Under the pieces are notes generated by a model. The model was not told the origin of the DNA and did no database searches. It saw only the letters and a list, made by a program, of their open reading frames with translations. 64,000 nucleotides of DNA from assembly GCF_900091725.1 (NCBI RefSeq), contig NZ_FMBW01000012.1, positions 1 through 64,000 on the forward strand. Reading direction: 5' to 3'. Source of the stretch: Streptomyces sp. DvalAA-43 (lineage in GTDB: Bacteria; Actinomycetota; Actinomycetes; Streptomycetales; Streptomycetaceae). Position 1 is the first letter of the stretch. Every line of letters begins with the position of its first letter. Positions 1 through 9,825 of the stretch are shown here, one piece after another. The position numbers were made by a program, and so were the translations under genes.

Positions 1-52
1 CATGGCAGAGGCGGGGACGCCGTCGGGGGTACCCGCCGTCACCGTGAGCTGA
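1..52 (+). CDS. 3' end of an upstream gene cut by the window edge (probably ispG)
   Basis: An open frame runs in from the left edge and stops at TGA 50-52; its last 16 residues read [16 protein letters not shown]. It ends 26 bases before dxs, so the two are probably one transcript. In the conserved Streptomyces hopanoid block the gene before dxs is usually ispG (gcpE), which fits by position only. The visible tail carries no diagnostic motif. Confidence 0.5.
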   Translation, partial: MAEAGTPSGVPAVTVS

Positions 53-78
53 AACAGAACCAGAGAGGGGGCCCGAGC

Positions 79-1977
79 GTGACGATTCTGGAGAGCATCC
101 GGGGGCCGCACGATCTCAAGGCGCTGAACGAAGCACAGCTCGGCGAACTCGCCGAGGACATCAGGCAGTTCCTCATCCGCGCGGTGGCCAGGACCGGCGG
201 CCATCTGGGACCCAACCTCGGAGTGGTGGAGCTCTCCATCGCCCTGCACCGGACCTTCGACTCGCCCGTCGACCGCATCCTCTGGGACACCGGCCACCAG
301 AGCTATGTGCACAAACTGCTCACCGGTCGGCAGGACTTCTCCAAGCTGCGCGGCAAAGGGGGCCTGTCGGGCTACCCGTCCCGGGAGGAGTCCGCGCACG
401 ACGTCATCGAGAACTCGCACGCCTCGACCGTCCTCGGCTGGGCCGACGGCATCGCCAAGGCGCATCAGGTACGGGGACGGAGCGACCACGTCGTGGCCGT
501 CATCGGCGACGGCGCCCTCACCGGCGGGATGGCCTGGGAGGCGCTGAACAACATCGCGGCCGCCCGCGACCGGCCGCTGATCATCGTGGTGAACGACAAC
601 GAGCGCTCCTACGGCCCCACGATCGGAGGCCTCGCCGACCACCTCGCCACCCTCCGCACCACCGACGGATACGAACGCTTCCTCTCCTGGGGCAAGGACG
701 TGCTCCGGCAGACGCCGGTCATCGGACAGCCGCTGTACGAGTCGCTGCACGGCGCGAAGAAGGGGTTCAAGGACGCCTTCGCCCCGCAGGGCTTGTTCGA
801 GGACCTCGGGCTCAAGTACCTGGGGCCGATCGACGGCCACGACATCGCGGCCGTCGAATCCGCCCTGCACCGGGCGAAACGCTTCCACGGCCCGGTGCTG
901 GTGCACTGCCTCACCGAGAAGGGCCGCGGCTACCCTCCCGCGCTCCTGGACGAGGCCGACCGCTTCCACACCGTCGGGGCGATGGACCCGCTGACCTGCG
1001 CCCCGCTCGTCCCGGCCGGCGGGCCCTCCTGGACCTCGGTGTTCGGGGACGAGATCGCCATGATCGGCGCGGAGCGGCCGGACGTCGTGGCCATCACGGC
1101 GGCGATGCTGCACCCCGTCGGGCTGACGAAGTTCGCCGAGGCCTTCCCCGACCGGGTCTGGGACGTCGGCATCGCCGAGCAGCACGCCGCCGTCTCCGCG
1201 GCCGGACTGGCCACCGGCGGCCTGCACCCGGTCGTCGCCGTCTACGCCACCTTCCTCAACCGGGCCTTCGACCAACTGCTGATGGATGTCGCGCTGCACC
1301 GGTGCGGGGTGACCTTCGTCCTCGACCGGGCCGGGGTCACCGGACCCGACGGGGCCTCGCACAACGGCATGTGGGACATGTCCGTGCTCCAGGTCGTCCC
1401 CGGGCTGCGGCTGGCCGCCCCGCGGGACGCCGACGAACTCCGGGCCCAGCTCCGGGAGGCCGTCGCCGTCGACGACGCGCCCACCGTGATCCGGTTCCCC
1501 AAGGAGTCGGTGGGGGAGCCGGTCCCGGCGGTCGGCCGGATAGGTGGCATGGACGTGCTGCACCGGGCGGACGAACCCGATGTGCTGCTCGTGGCCGTCG
1601 GCGTGCTCGCCCCGGTCTGTCTGAGCGCCGCCGATCTGCTGGCCGGGGCCGGAATCCGCTGCACGGTGGTCGACCCGCGCTGGGTCAAGCCGGTCGACGA
1701 GGAACTGCCCCCGCTCGCCGCACGGCACCGGCTGGTCGCCGTCGTGGAGGACAACAGCCGGGCGGGAGGCGTCGGTTCGGCGGTCGGACAGGCGCTGCGG
1801 GACGCCTCGGTCGACGTACCGCTGCGGACGTTCGGCATCCCCGAGCAGTTCCTCGCGCACGGCAAGCGCGCCGAGGTGCTGGCCGACATCGGGCTCACCC
1901 CGGTCGAGATCGCCGGCCGGATCAGCGCCGCACTGGCCGCCAGGGCGGCGACGAGGACCGAGGAGAGCGGGGCATGA
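79..1977 (+). CDS. dxs: 1-deoxy-D-xylulose-5-phosphate synthase (Dxs)
   Basis: Cytosolic thiamine-diphosphate enzyme that condenses pyruvate with glyceraldehyde 3-phosphate to DXP, the entry step of the MEP isoprenoid pathway. The 632 residues match the full-length family. Visible motifs are HAST near residue 114, the ThDP/Mg motif GDGALTGG at 143-150 ending with NN at 157-158, and the transketolase-type catalytic Glu in GIAEQHA (about E367). The GTG start at 79 is supported by a GAGAGGGG Shine-Dalgarno at 63-70. The stop overlaps the start of the next gene, showing translational coupling. Its place beside a class III aminotransferase suggests a second dxs dedicated to hopanoid supply rather than the housekeeping copy; that is inference from known Streptomyces synteny. 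Confidence 0.95.
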   Translation: MTILESIRGPHDLKALNEAQLGELAEDIRQFLIRAVARTGGHLGPNLGVVELSIALHRTFDSPVDRILWDTGHQSYVHKLLTGRQDFSKLRGKGGLSGYPSREESAHDVIENSHASTVLGWADGIAKAHQVRGRSDHVVAVIGDGALTGGMAWEALNNIAAARDRPLIIVVNDNERSYGPTIGGLADHLATLRTTDGYERFLSWGKDVLRQTPVIGQPLYESLHGAKKGFKDAFAPQGLFEDLGLKYLGPIDGHDIAAVESALHRAKRFHGPVLVHCLTEKGRGYPPALLDEADRFHTVGAMDPLTCAPLVPAGGPSWTSVFGDEIAMIGAERPDVVAITAAMLHPVGLTKFAEAFPDRVWDVGIAEQHAAVSAAGLATGGLHPVVAVYATFLNRAFDQLLMDVALHRCGVTFVLDRAGVTGPDGASHNGMWDMSVLQVVPGLRLAAPRDADELRAQLREAVAVDDAPTVIRFPKESVGEPVPAVGRIGGMDVLHRADEPDVLLVAVGVLAPVCLSAADLLAGAGIRCTVVDPRWVKPVDEELPPLAARHRLVAVVEDNSRAGGVGSAVGQALRDASVDVPLRTFGIPEQFLAHGKRAEVLADIGLTPVEIAGRISAALAARAATRTEESGA

Positions 1978-3371
1978 ACGACGACCGGCCCAAGGGCTTC
2001 GACCTGGCGCGGCTCCTCGCGGAGCGCGGCGCCGAACGCTACGAGCTGCACACGAAACACCTCAACCACCAACTGCCCCGGATGCTCCACACGATCGGTT
2101 TCGACAAGGTCTACGAACGGGCCGAGGGCGCGCACTTCTGGGACGCCGACGGCAACGACTACCTCGACATGCTCGCCGGATTCGGCGTGATGGGCCTCGG
2201 CCGGCACCACCCCGTCGTACGCAAGGCCCTGCACGACGTCCTGGACGCCTCGCTCGCCGACCTCACCCGCTTCGACTGCCAGCCGCTGCCCGGACTGCTG
2301 GCCGAGAAGCTGCTCGCGCACAGCCCGCACCTGGACCGGGTGTTCTTCGGCAACAGCGGCACGGAGGCGGTCGAGACGGCCCTGAAGTTCGCCCGCTACG
2401 CCACCGGCAGGCCCAGGATCCTCTACTGCACCCACGCCTTCCACGGGCTGACGACCGGCTCCCTGTCGGTCAACGGGGAGGACGGTTTCCGGGACGGCTT
2501 CGCACCCTTGCTGCCGGACACCGCCATCGGGCTCGGCGATCTCGACGCCCTGCGGCGCGAGCTGAAACGCGGCGATGTGGCGGCACTGGTCGTCGAACCG
2601 ATCCAGGGCAAGGGCGTCCACGCGGCGCCCCCCGGCTTCCTGCGCGCGGCGCAGGAGCTGCTGCACCGGCACAAGGCCCTGCTCATCGCCGACGAGGTGC
2701 AGACCGGCCTCGGCCGGACCGGCGACTTCTACGCGTACCAGCACGAGGAGGGTGTCGAGCCCGATCTGGTCTGTGTCGCCAAGGCGCTCTCCGGCGGCTA
2801 TGTGCCGGTCGGGGCGACCCTGGGCAAGGACTGGATCTTCCGGCGTGTCTACTCGTCGATGGACCGGGTCCTGGTCCACTCCGCGAGCTTCGGCTCCAAT
2901 GCCCAGGCGATGGCGGCCGGGCTCGCGGTCCTCGCGGTGATGGAGGACGAGGAGACCGTCGCCCATGCGCGCCGGACCGGTGAGCTGCTGCGGGAGCGGC
3001 TGACCGCACTGGTCGACCGCTATGAGCTGCTGCACGAGGTGCGTGGACGCGGACTGATGATCGGCATCGAGTTCGGCAGGCCCTCGTCGCTCAAGCTGCG
3101 CAGCCGCTGGACCATGTTGCAGGCGGCCCGCAAGGGACTCTTCGCGCAGATGGTGGTGGTGCCACTGCTCCAGAAGCACCGCATCCTCACCCAGGTCTCG
3201 GGCGACCATCTGGAAGTGATCAAGCTGATTCCGCCCCTGGTGATCGATGAGGCGGACGTCGACCGGTTCGTCACGGCGTTCACCGCTGTGATGGATGACG
3301 CACACAGCGGTGGTGGGCTGATGTGGGACTTCGGCAGGACACTGGTGAAGCAGGCCGTGGCCAACCGCTGA
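1974..3371 (+). CDS. Class III PLP aminotransferase of the hopanoid block (HpnO-like)
   Basis: Fold-type I PLP aminotransferase of 465 residues. It shows the substrate/cofactor motif [11 protein letters not shown] near 124-134, D240 in the [12 protein letters not shown] motif (pyridine-nitrogen contact) and the Schiff-base lysine K270 in AKALSGG. In Streptomyces hopanoid clusters the aminotransferase next to dxs is assigned to amination of ribosylhopane to aminobacteriohopanetriol. That role is taken from the family and context, since most of the cluster lies left of the window. ATG 1974 overlaps the dxs stop by four bases. Another omega-amine substrate cannot be excluded from sequence alone. 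Confidence 0.82.
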   Translation: MNDDRPKGFDLARLLAERGAERYELHTKHLNHQLPRMLHTIGFDKVYERAEGAHFWDADGNDYLDMLAGFGVMGLGRHHPVVRKALHDVLDASLADLTRFDCQPLPGLLAEKLLAHSPHLDRVFFGNSGTEAVETALKFARYATGRPRILYCTHAFHGLTTGSLSVNGEDGFRDGFAPLLPDTAIGLGDLDALRRELKRGDVAALVVEPIQGKGVHAAPPGFLRAAQELLHRHKALLIADEVQTGLGRTGDFYAYQHEEGVEPDLVCVAKALSGGYVPVGATLGKDWIFRRVYSSMDRVLVHSASFGSNAQAMAAGLAVLAVMEDEETVAHARRTGELLRERLTALVDRYELLHEVRGRGLMIGIEFGRPSSLKLRSRWTMLQAARKGLFAQMVVVPLLQKHRILTQVSGDHLEVIKLIPPLVIDEADVDRFVTAFTAVMDDAHSGGGLMWDFGRTLVKQAVANR

Positions 3372-3377
3372 GCCTTT

Positions 3378-3412
3378 TTGCCTGAGAGGCAAGATATTTG
3401 CCTCTCAGGCAG
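3378..3412. promoter_or_regulatory. Double-dyad operator upstream of the XRE-cupin regulator
   Basis: Two near-identical 15-mers, TTGCCTGAGAGGCAA (3378-3392) and TTGCCTCTCAGGCAG (3398-3412), lie 20 bp centre to centre, about two helical turns. Each is itself a dyad (TGCCT-3-AGGCA), and together they form a larger palindrome with a 14-bp arm. The site lies between the aminotransferase stop and the regulator start at 3433, ideal for autoregulation. It could also fold as a hairpin, but no T-tract follows, so a terminator role is less likely. Confidence 0.75.
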
Positions 3413-3432
3413 GATCCTGGCCCAATGGGTAC

Positions 3433-4041
3433 ATGAATCCTCCCGACGGAGGGGCGGCCGACGAGCTGCCCGGAGTCGCGCCACGCCTGCGCGATCTGCG
3501 CCGGAGCCGTGGTCTCACCCTGGAGACCGCCGCTCAGCGGGCGGGGCTCTCGCCCGCCCATCTCTCCCGGCTCGAAACGGGACGTCGCCAGCCCTCGCTG
3601 CCGATGCTCCTCGGTCTTGCCAGGATCTACGGTACGACGGTCTCCGAGCTGCTCGGCGAGACGCCCCCGGAACGTGACGCGATCATCCGCGGCGGGACGT
3701 TCGAGGGGGCCGAGGCGGACGGCTGGATGTACCGGCAGGCCGGCGGCTCCGGCCGGGCCATGCAGGCGCTCCGCGTCCGCGTTCCGCACGGCGCGCAGGG
3801 CGATCTCGTGCGCGTCCATCCCGGCGAGGAATGGCTCTATGTGCTGGCCGGGCACCTCCGGGTCTGGCTCGGGGAGACCGTGCACGACCTCGCCCCCGGC
3901 GACAGCGCGCACTTCGACTCGCTCACCCCGCACCGGATCACGGCCGTCGACCGCGACGGCGCCGAGCTGCTCTTCGTCCACACCCTGCTGCAGAGCCCCG
4001 CCGCCGAGCTGTGCCTCGGCAGCGGGATCCACCGTCGCTGA
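3433..4041 (+). CDS. XRE-family transcriptional regulator with C-terminal cupin
   Basis: 202-residue cytosolic regulator. An N-terminal HTH_3 domain (about 18-75) contains the helix-turn-helix LETAAQRAGLSPAHLSRLETG and is followed by a linker and a cupin sensor domain (about 105-195). The cupin carries the HPGEEWLYVLAGHLRVW motif, typical of the small-molecule-sensing XRE-cupin group. The tandem dyads at 3378-3412 are the obvious binding site, so it probably represses itself and the small membrane protein downstream, and perhaps modulates the block upstream. The ligand is unknown. Confidence 0.87.
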   Translation: MNPPDGGAADELPGVAPRLRDLRRSRGLTLETAAQRAGLSPAHLSRLETGRRQPSLPMLLGLARIYGTTVSELLGETPPERDAIIRGGTFEGAEADGWMYRQAGGSGRAMQALRVRVPHGAQGDLVRVHPGEEWLYVLAGHLRVWLGETVHDLAPGDSAHFDSLTPHRITAVDRDGAELLFVHTLLQSPAAELCLGSGIHRR

Positions 4042-4074
4042 GACCGGTTGCCCCGGTCGCCAGAGAGGACCGTC

Positions 4075-4242
4075 ATGTCCGATTCAGAGAACTTCGACCC
4101 GCTCGGATCCAGGAAGAACTACGAGGCCCAGGAGCGGAAGTTCCCGCGCGGCGTCGTGATCAGGCTGTTCGCCTACCTCATCGCCGGACACATCTTCGCG
4201 GCCTTCCTCTACCTGCTCTTCGCGGTGGCCGGCAAGGGCTGA
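4075..4242 (+). CDS. Small single-pass membrane protein, DUF6126-like
   Basis: 55-residue protein: a charged N-terminus with a Lys/Glu/Arg-rich region (about residues 10-24), then one hydrophobic segment of about 25 residues (VIRLFAYLIAGHIFAAFLYL onwards) and a short KG tail. I chose ATG 4075, preceded by AGAGAGGA at 4062-4069, over an upstream in-frame start that lacks a ribosome site. It resembles the small DUF6126 proteins found after XRE-cupin regulators in Streptomyces. Membrane topology is clear; function is unknown. It probably shares a transcript with the regulator. Confidence 0.7.
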   Translation: MSDSENFDPLGSRKNYEAQERKFPRGVVIRLFAYLIAGHIFAAFLYLLFAVAGKG

Positions 4243-4265
4243 CCACCACCGCCGGGCGGCCCCGG

Positions 4266-5078
4266 CTACGCCTCGTCGATGAGCCGGCCGCGCAGCCGCT
4301 CGCGGGTCTCGGGGGCGAGCCCCAGGCCCTCGGAGAAGTAGCGCTCCGCACTGCCCCAGATCTCGTCGATGGTGGCGAACGCCGCGGTCAGATACTCGGC
4401 ATGGGCGCCGAAGAGCGGGTTCAGCAGTGCCATCACCTCGGGCGACAGGCCCTCCTCCGAGGAGTCGCCGCGGCGCACCTTGTAACGGCGGTGCGCGTCG
4501 TTGGACTTCAGGTAGTCGGCCTCGATGGCATCGCGCTCGACGCCCACGGCGAGCAGTGACACCGCGATCGACAGGCCGGCCCGGTCCTTGCCCGCCGCGC
4601 AGTGCATCAGGGCGGGCACGCTGTCCTCGGCCAGGGCGTGCAGGACCCGGCTGTGCTCGGCGGTGCGGTCCCGGATGATCGAGCGGTACGAGGCGATCAT
4701 CCGGTTCGCCCCCTTGCCGTCGCCCAGGACCGCGTGCAGCTGCTCGACGTCGCCGTGGCGGACCATGTGCCAGAACTCCGCGCCGTCGGCCGGGTCGGAG
4801 AGCGGGATGTTGATGTTGCGTACGCCGGGCAGCTCCACGTCCAGGCCGTCGAGCCGGCGGTCGGCGGCGCTGCGGAAGTCGAAGACCGTGTGCAGACCGA
4901 GGCCGCCGAGGAACGAGGCGTCCTCGGCCGTGGCACGCGCGAGGTGGCCGCTGCGGAAGAGCCGCCCGTACCGCACCCGCCGACCGTCCACGGTGGGCAG
5001 CCCGCCCACGTCGCGGAAGTTGAGGACACCCGCCAGCGCGGGTTCCGTCGACGGGACCTGCGGCACGTGCTGCGTCAC
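4266..5078 (-). CDS. Tyrosine-protein phosphatase (Y_phosphatase3 type)
   Basis: 270-residue cytosolic phosphatase. The N-terminal NFRDVGG motif (20-26) and the CX5R P-loop HCAAGKDRAG, with catalytic C160 and R166, identify the bacterial Tyr/Ser phosphatase family that includes MptpB-like enzymes. The gene converges with the small membrane protein gene (23-base gap) and diverges from the alpha-galactosidase gene. The substrate may be phosphotyrosine proteins or phosphoinositides; nothing here separates them. Confidence 0.88.
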   Translation of the reverse strand: MTQHVPQVPSTEPALAGVLNFRDVGGLPTVDGRRVRYGRLFRSGHLARATAEDASFLGGLGLHTVFDFRSAADRRLDGLDVELPGVRNINIPLSDPADGAEFWHMVRHGDVEQLHAVLGDGKGANRMIASYRSIIRDRTAEHSRVLHALAEDSVPALMHCAAGKDRAGLSIAVSLLAVGVERDAIEADYLKSNDAHRRYKVRRGDSSEEGLSPEVMALLNPLFGAHAEYLTAAFATIDEIWGSAERYFSEGLGLAPETRERLRGRLIDEA

Positions 5079-5303
5079 GGTGACTCCTGGAGTGTCTGGT
5101 GCCGGCGTGAGCCGCCGGCGAGGGCACTCCGGCGACGATACGACATTGATTCCTCAGGCAATCATCTCGGTTCCGCCCTGTCGATACCCCTGCGAACTCC
5201 GGTTCTCCCGCCGCGAATCCACCTGGTGAATTCCGTCCGGGCCCGTTGCCCACGCCCCACATATGGTCGATGATGTGCGGAACTGTTGGAATGTGGGGAT
5301 GCG

Positions 5304-7400
5304 ATGATCGAGACGGGCACCACCGGCCGTAACTGGCTGCTCACCGGGGCGAGCAGTAGCTACGCACTGCGACTCACCGACCAGGACGAACTGGTCCATC
5401 TGCACTGGGGGCCGAGGATCTCCCTGGCGGCGGCCGAGGCTCTGGCCGCGGCACCGGAGCTGCCCTTCCGGGCCTTCGAGTCCCACCTCGACGGCCGGGA
5501 GGAGTATCCGGTGGAGGGCGGCCCCCGGTTCGTCCGCCCGGCACTCTCGGTACGCACCCCGCAGGTCCGCGGCACCGAGTGGGCCTTCGGCGCCGCCGTG
5601 GTGGACGGGGACGAGCTGCGGCTCGGCTTCACCGACTCCGTGCACCGGCTCGCCCTCACCCTGCACTACCGGATGCGGGACGACTCCGATGTCGTGGAGC
5701 GCTGGGCCACCGTCGCCCACGCCGGGCCGGACGGCCCGCCGCTGGAGCTGCTGCGCGCCGACGCGGCCGCCTGGTCGCTGCCCGCCCGCGACGGCTGGCG
5801 GCTCAGCCGGCTGCACGGACGCTGGGCGGCGGAGTCGCGGCTGGAGCGGGCGGAGCTGATGCATGGCGAGAGCGTCATCTCCAGCCGGCGCGGCCACACC
5901 GGGCACCAGTACCTGCCGTGGGTCGCGCTGGACGCCGACGGCGCGGCGACCGAGGAGAGCGGCGAGGTGTACGGCTGTGCCCTGGGCTGGTCCGGGTCGT
6001 GGCGGATCTCCGTGCAACGGCTGCCCGACGGGCTCGTACAGATCACCGGCGGCGCCGGATACGACGACTCCGGGCTGATGCGGCTCGCGCCGGGGGAGTC
6101 GTACACCACACCCGTGTTCGCCGGGCTGTGGAGCGGCCAGGGGTTCGGCGGGGCGAGCCGCGCCTGGCACGCCTGGCAGCTGGCCCATGTGATCCCCGAC
6201 GCCGACGAGCCGCGGCCGGTGCTCTACAACTCCTGGGAGGCGACGGGCTTCGACATCTCGCTGGACCAGCAGCGCGTCCTGGCCCGGCACGCCGCGGCGA
6301 TGGGTGTCGAGCTGTTCGTCGTGGACGACGCGTGGTTCGGGCAGCGGACCAGCGATCACGCCGGTCTGGGCGACTGGACGCCCAATCCGGACCGGTTCCC
6401 CGGCGGGCTGAAGCCGCTCGCCGACGAGGTGCACGGGCTCGGGATGCAGTTCGGTATCTGGGTCGAACCGGAAATGGTCAATGCCGACAGCGATCTCTAT
6501 CGGGCGCACCCCGACTGGGTGCAGCACTTCCCCGGGCGGGCGCGCACCGAGTACCGCAACCAGCTGGTGCTCAATCTGGCCCGCCCCGATGTGCAGGCAT
6601 ATCTCTGGGAGCAGCTGGACACACTGCTCTCCGGCACGCCCGTCGACTATGTGAAATGGGATTTCAACCGCTGCTTCACCGACGCGGGCTGGCCGGGCGA
6701 GGAGTACCCGCAGAAGCTCTGGATCGAGCACGTGAACGGCCTGTACGCGCTGATCGACCGGCTCAGGGCCGCGCATCCCACGGTCGCGTTCGAGTCCTGC
6801 TCGGGCGGCGGCGGCCGGGTCGACCTGGGGATCCTGTCCCGTACGGACCAGGTGTGGACCTCCGACAACACCGATCCGCTCGACCGTCTCGCCATCCAGG
6901 AGGGCTTCGGGCACATCCATCCGGCGAGGGTGATGGCCGCCTGGGTCACCGACAGCCCGAACCACCAGCTCAACGGGAGGGCCAGCTCGCTGCGCTTCCG
7001 CTTCGTGAGCGCCATGGCCGGTGTGCTCGGGGTCGGCGGGGACCTCACCGAATGGAGCGGGGAGGAGCTGGCCGAGGCGCGGACCTGGGTGGAGCTCTAC
7101 AAGGAGATCCGGCCGGTCGTGCAGTACGGCGCGCTGTACCGGCTGCGCGAGCCGCGCGGCGGCCTCAGCGCGGTCCAGTACGTCCACGGGGAGGAGACCG
7201 TGGTCCTGATGTGGCTGGAGGCGCAGCGCTACGGGGAGCGGCCCCCGGCCCTGCGGCTGCGCGGGCTCGACCCCGGGGCGACGTACACCTGCCTGGACTC
7301 GGGGGCGGTGCACCACGGTTCGGCACTGCTGCACCAAGGGCTGCACACCGGACTCCGGGGAGATCTCGACGCGCGGGTGCTGAGGCTCCGGCGGGCGTGA
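5304..7400 (+). CDS. Alpha-galactosidase, GH36
   Basis: 698-residue glycosidase hydrolysing terminal alpha-1,6-galactosides such as melibiose and raffinose. A beta-sandwich N-domain precedes the TIM barrel. The nucleophile lies in VKWDFNR (D453), the CSGGGGR substrate loop is near 500-505, and the acid/base lies in WTSDNTD (D521). I preferred ATG 5304, with GGGGA just upstream, over a TTG six codons earlier. There is no signal peptide, so the enzyme should be intracellular. No transporter is adjacent, and length fits the homotetrameric GH36 group. Confidence 0.92.
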   Translation: MIETGTTGRNWLLTGASSSYALRLTDQDELVHLHWGPRISLAAAEALAAAPELPFRAFESHLDGREEYPVEGGPRFVRPALSVRTPQVRGTEWAFGAAVVDGDELRLGFTDSVHRLALTLHYRMRDDSDVVERWATVAHAGPDGPPLELLRADAAAWSLPARDGWRLSRLHGRWAAESRLERAELMHGESVISSRRGHTGHQYLPWVALDADGAATEESGEVYGCALGWSGSWRISVQRLPDGLVQITGGAGYDDSGLMRLAPGESYTTPVFAGLWSGQGFGGASRAWHAWQLAHVIPDADEPRPVLYNSWEATGFDISLDQQRVLARHAAAMGVELFVVDDAWFGQRTSDHAGLGDWTPNPDRFPGGLKPLADEVHGLGMQFGIWVEPEMVNADSDLYRAHPDWVQHFPGRARTEYRNQLVLNLARPDVQAYLWEQLDTLLSGTPVDYVKWDFNRCFTDAGWPGEEYPQKLWIEHVNGLYALIDRLRAAHPTVAFESCSGGGGRVDLGILSRTDQVWTSDNTDPLDRLAIQEGFGHIHPARVMAAWVTDSPNHQLNGRASSLRFRFVSAMAGVLGVGGDLTEWSGEELAEARTWVELYKEIRPVVQYGALYRLREPRGGLSAVQYVHGEETVVLMWLEAQRYGERPPALRLRGLDPGATYTCLDSGAVHHGSALLHQGLHTGLRGDLDARVLRLRRA

Positions 7401-7710
7401 GGGACGCGGGGTGTCCGTAATGCAGGCTTTTGCCTGAACATAGCCTGATTATGCGGGAGATGATCACCGCCTCGTGAGCGGGATCATATCCGTGACGGTG
7501 TGTGGTGACGGGCGAGTTGGGCGTTCCGTGCGCGGCGCGGAATGCCAAGATCCTTAATCCACGGAGTGTGACCGGAATTCCGCGCCGATTTCCCGGCGCG
7601 GAATCCGGCGTGGAACCGGTGGCTTGTTCTCGTCGTCCCGACTCGCTTACGGTCACCGTCAATCCGGACGGACCGCCTAATCCTGCCGCCGTCCGGAATT
7701 CACATCCACT

Positions 7711-7845
7711 CATCGCGTGGCAGGAGCGGGGGAACCAGGTAAGCCGCCGACCGGAGAATTCCGGTCGGCTAGGGGTGAAGTCGCGCTCAGCGCGGCAGGG
7801 CATCTCCAGCCCGAACCCGACAGCTCACCTCGCAGGCGCCGGAGA
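7711..7845 (+). promoter_or_regulatory. ydaO/yuaA-type c-di-AMP riboswitch
   Basis: The 5' region ending just before the LysM-M23 gene carries the conserved blocks of the actinobacterial c-di-AMP riboswitch in order: GGCAGGAGCGGGGGAACCA (7719-7737), a GGGGTGAA block (7772-7779), and CCGAACCCGACAGCTCACCT (7811-7830) followed by CGCAGG. Known biology: in Streptomyces this element represses cell-wall hydrolase genes when c-di-AMP is high. The rest of the 456-base gap (7401-7710) holds the upstream leader or promoter with several GC-rich inverted repeats and no gene. Confidence 0.88.
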
Positions 7846-7856
7846 GGAAAAACGCC

Positions 7857-8780
7857 ATGCCCATATCGGGTAAGCACCGCCGTCCGAAGTTCGGCCCCAT
7901 CGCCCGTGGCGTCGCCGCGGCAGGCGCCGGTGGCGCCGTCCTCGCGCTGCCGCTGCTCGGTGCCACGGGCGCCCACGCCGCGGAGCAGGCCGCCCCGGCC
8001 GTCGCGCCGCAGTCGGCCGCCGCCACGCACGCCGAGCCGGTCGCCCAGAAGCAGGCCGCCCCCACGACGTACTCCGTCGTCTCCGGCGACTACCTGTCCA
8101 AGATCGCCGCCGAGCACAAGATCAAGGGCGGCTGGCAGCAGCTCTACCAGGACAACCGCAAGGTCGTCGGCGAGAACCCCAGCCTGATCCTCCCGGGCAT
8201 GAAGCTGACCCTCGGTGCCGAGGCGACCGCCGCCGCGCCCACCGGCGCCGGCACCGGCTCCGCCCTCCCGTCGAAGGCGCCCTCGGTCACCGCCGAGAAG
8301 TCCGCCCCGGCCCAGTCCGCGCCCGCCGCGGAGTCCAAGGCCCCCGCCGCCGCCCCGGCCACCCAGAGCACCGGCTCCGGCTACGTCCACCCGGTCCCCG
8401 GCAACCACACCACCAACTACCGCGCCTCCGGCTCCAACTGGTCCAGCGGCAGCCACACCGGGATCGACTTCCCCGTCTCCACGGGCACCAGCGTGAAGTC
8501 CATCACCTCCGGCACAGTCGTCGCGGCCGGCTGGGGCGGCGCGTACGGCAACCAGGTCGTCGTCAAGCACGCCGACGGCCACTACTCGCAGTACGGCCAC
8601 CTGTCCTCCGTCTCCGTCTCGACGGGCCAGACCGTGGGCGCCGGCCAGCAGATCGGCCTCTCCGGCGCCACCGGCAACGCCACCGGCCCGCACCTGCACT
8701 TCGAGGTCCGCACGGGCCCGGCGTACGGCTCGGACATCGACCCGATCGCCTTCCTGGCCTCGCACGGCATCTACGTCTGA
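7857..8780 (+). CDS. Secreted LysM-M23 peptidoglycan endopeptidase
   Basis: 307-residue exported cell-wall hydrolase. It has a signal peptide (about 1-43, ending near AHA), a LysM domain (about 64-115, starting TYSVVSGDYLSKIA), an Ala/Pro-rich linker (about 118-180) and a C-terminal M23 domain. The Zn ligands are visible as HxxxD (H200, D204) and HLH (H279, H281). It should cleave peptide cross-links in peptidoglycan. ATG 7857 follows GGAGAGGA. Its transcript carries the c-di-AMP riboswitch, which ties expression to growth state, and a strong terminator follows. Confidence 0.93.
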   Translation: MPISGKHRRPKFGPIARGVAAAGAGGAVLALPLLGATGAHAAEQAAPAVAPQSAAATHAEPVAQKQAAPTTYSVVSGDYLSKIAAEHKIKGGWQQLYQDNRKVVGENPSLILPGMKLTLGAEATAAAPTGAGTGSALPSKAPSVTAEKSAPAQSAPAAESKAPAAAPATQSTGSGYVHPVPGNHTTNYRASGSNWSSGSHTGIDFPVSTGTSVKSITSGTVVAAGWGGAYGNQVVVKHADGHYSQYGHLSSVSVSTGQTVGAGQQIGLSGATGNATGPHLHFEVRTGPAYGSDIDPIAFLASHGIYV

Positions 8781-8829
8781 GCCCAAGGGCCGGGCAGCTG
8801 AACGACAGAGCATGACCTGAGTGACATGG

Positions 8830-8861
8830 AAGGGGCGGTGCGCGGCGGCGCACCGCCCCTT
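8830..8861 (+). terminator. Intrinsic terminator after the LysM-M23 gene
   Basis: A 13-bp perfect stem (AAGGGGCGGTGCG with its complement) closes a 6-base loop and is followed by a pyrimidine-rich TCTACTTATT run. It lies 50 bases after the stop codon. Confidence 0.85.
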
Positions 8862-8969
8862 CTACTTATTCCCCCTTTACCAAAAACTGACCGGGTGGTC
8901 TATCTCACCACCCGTCAACCCCATATTACGGTCGCGTAGGTCACATTCGGCGGTGCAGGATAAGCGTTT

Positions 8970-9815
8970 GTGGCAGACGATTCGAGAAAAAACCAACGTG
9001 GCGTCATCAACCGACAGGGCGTCATCGGGTCGTACGCGGCGATTGGCGACAGCTTCACCGAGGGGGTCGGTGACCCCGGCCCGGACGGGACCTTCGTCGG
9101 CTGGGCCGACCGATTCGCAGTACTCCTCGCGGACCAGCTCCCGGACCCCGACGCGGCGACGGGCGCCGAAGGTTCGGCGCACGGGAATTTCAGGTACGCC
9201 AATCTCGCCGTACGCGGACGCCTCCTCGACCAGATCGTCGAGGAGCAGGTGCCGCGCGCCAAGGAGCTCGCACCCGACCTGGTGAGCTTCTGCGCGGGCG
9301 GCAATGACATCATCCGGCCGGGCACCGACCCCGACGACGTGGCCGAGCGCTTCGAGCGCGCGGTCGCGGAACTGACCGAAGCGGTCGGCACGGTCATGGT
9401 CACCACCGGCTTCGACACCCGTGGCATTCCCGTGCTGCGCCATCTGCGCGGCAAGATCGCCACGTACACCGCCCATGTACGGGCCATCGCCGACCGCTAC
9501 GACTGCCCGGTCCTGGACCTGTGGTCGCTGCGGTCCGTCCAGGACCGGCGTGCCTGGGACGACGACCGGCTCCACCTTTCGCCCGAGGGACACACCAGGG
9601 TCGCGCTCCGCGCCGCCCAGGTCCTCGGCCTCGACGTGCCGGCCGACCCCGACCAGGAGTGGCCCCCGCAGGCACAGCGCGGCACCCTCGAAGTGCGGCG
9701 CGACGACATCCACTGGGCCCGGGAGTACCTGGTGCCGTGGATCGGCCGACGGCTGCGCGGCGAATCCTCCGGCGACCACGTCGAGGCGAAGCGGCCGGAC
9801 CTCCTGCCGCTGTGA
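8970..9815 (+). CDS. SGNH/GDSL-family hydrolase
   Basis: 281-residue hydrolase with the SGNH blocks in order: block I IGDSFTEG with catalytic S28, the oxyanion-hole Asn in AGGND, and block V DDRLHLS (D199, H202). The start is GTG 8970 after GCAGGA. No signal peptide is visible, so it is probably a cytoplasmic esterase or lipase. The C-terminal 60 residues are basic and variable. Substrate cannot be assigned. Confidence 0.88.
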   Translation: MADDSRKNQRGVINRQGVIGSYAAIGDSFTEGVGDPGPDGTFVGWADRFAVLLADQLPDPDAATGAEGSAHGNFRYANLAVRGRLLDQIVEEQVPRAKELAPDLVSFCAGGNDIIRPGTDPDDVAERFERAVAELTEAVGTVMVTTGFDTRGIPVLRHLRGKIATYTAHVRAIADRYDCPVLDLWSLRSVQDRRAWDDDRLHLSPEGHTRVALRAAQVLGLDVPADPDQEWPPQAQRGTLEVRRDDIHWAREYLVPWIGRRLRGESSGDHVEAKRPDLLPL

Positions 9816-9825
9816 CGTGCGAAGC

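Noticed and set aside
1242..3392. A 716-codon open frame on the minus strand across dxs and the aminotransferase
   Set aside because: Low-complexity His/Arg/Gly/Gln composition with no motif; it is the antisense shadow of two well-supported genes in GC-rich DNA.
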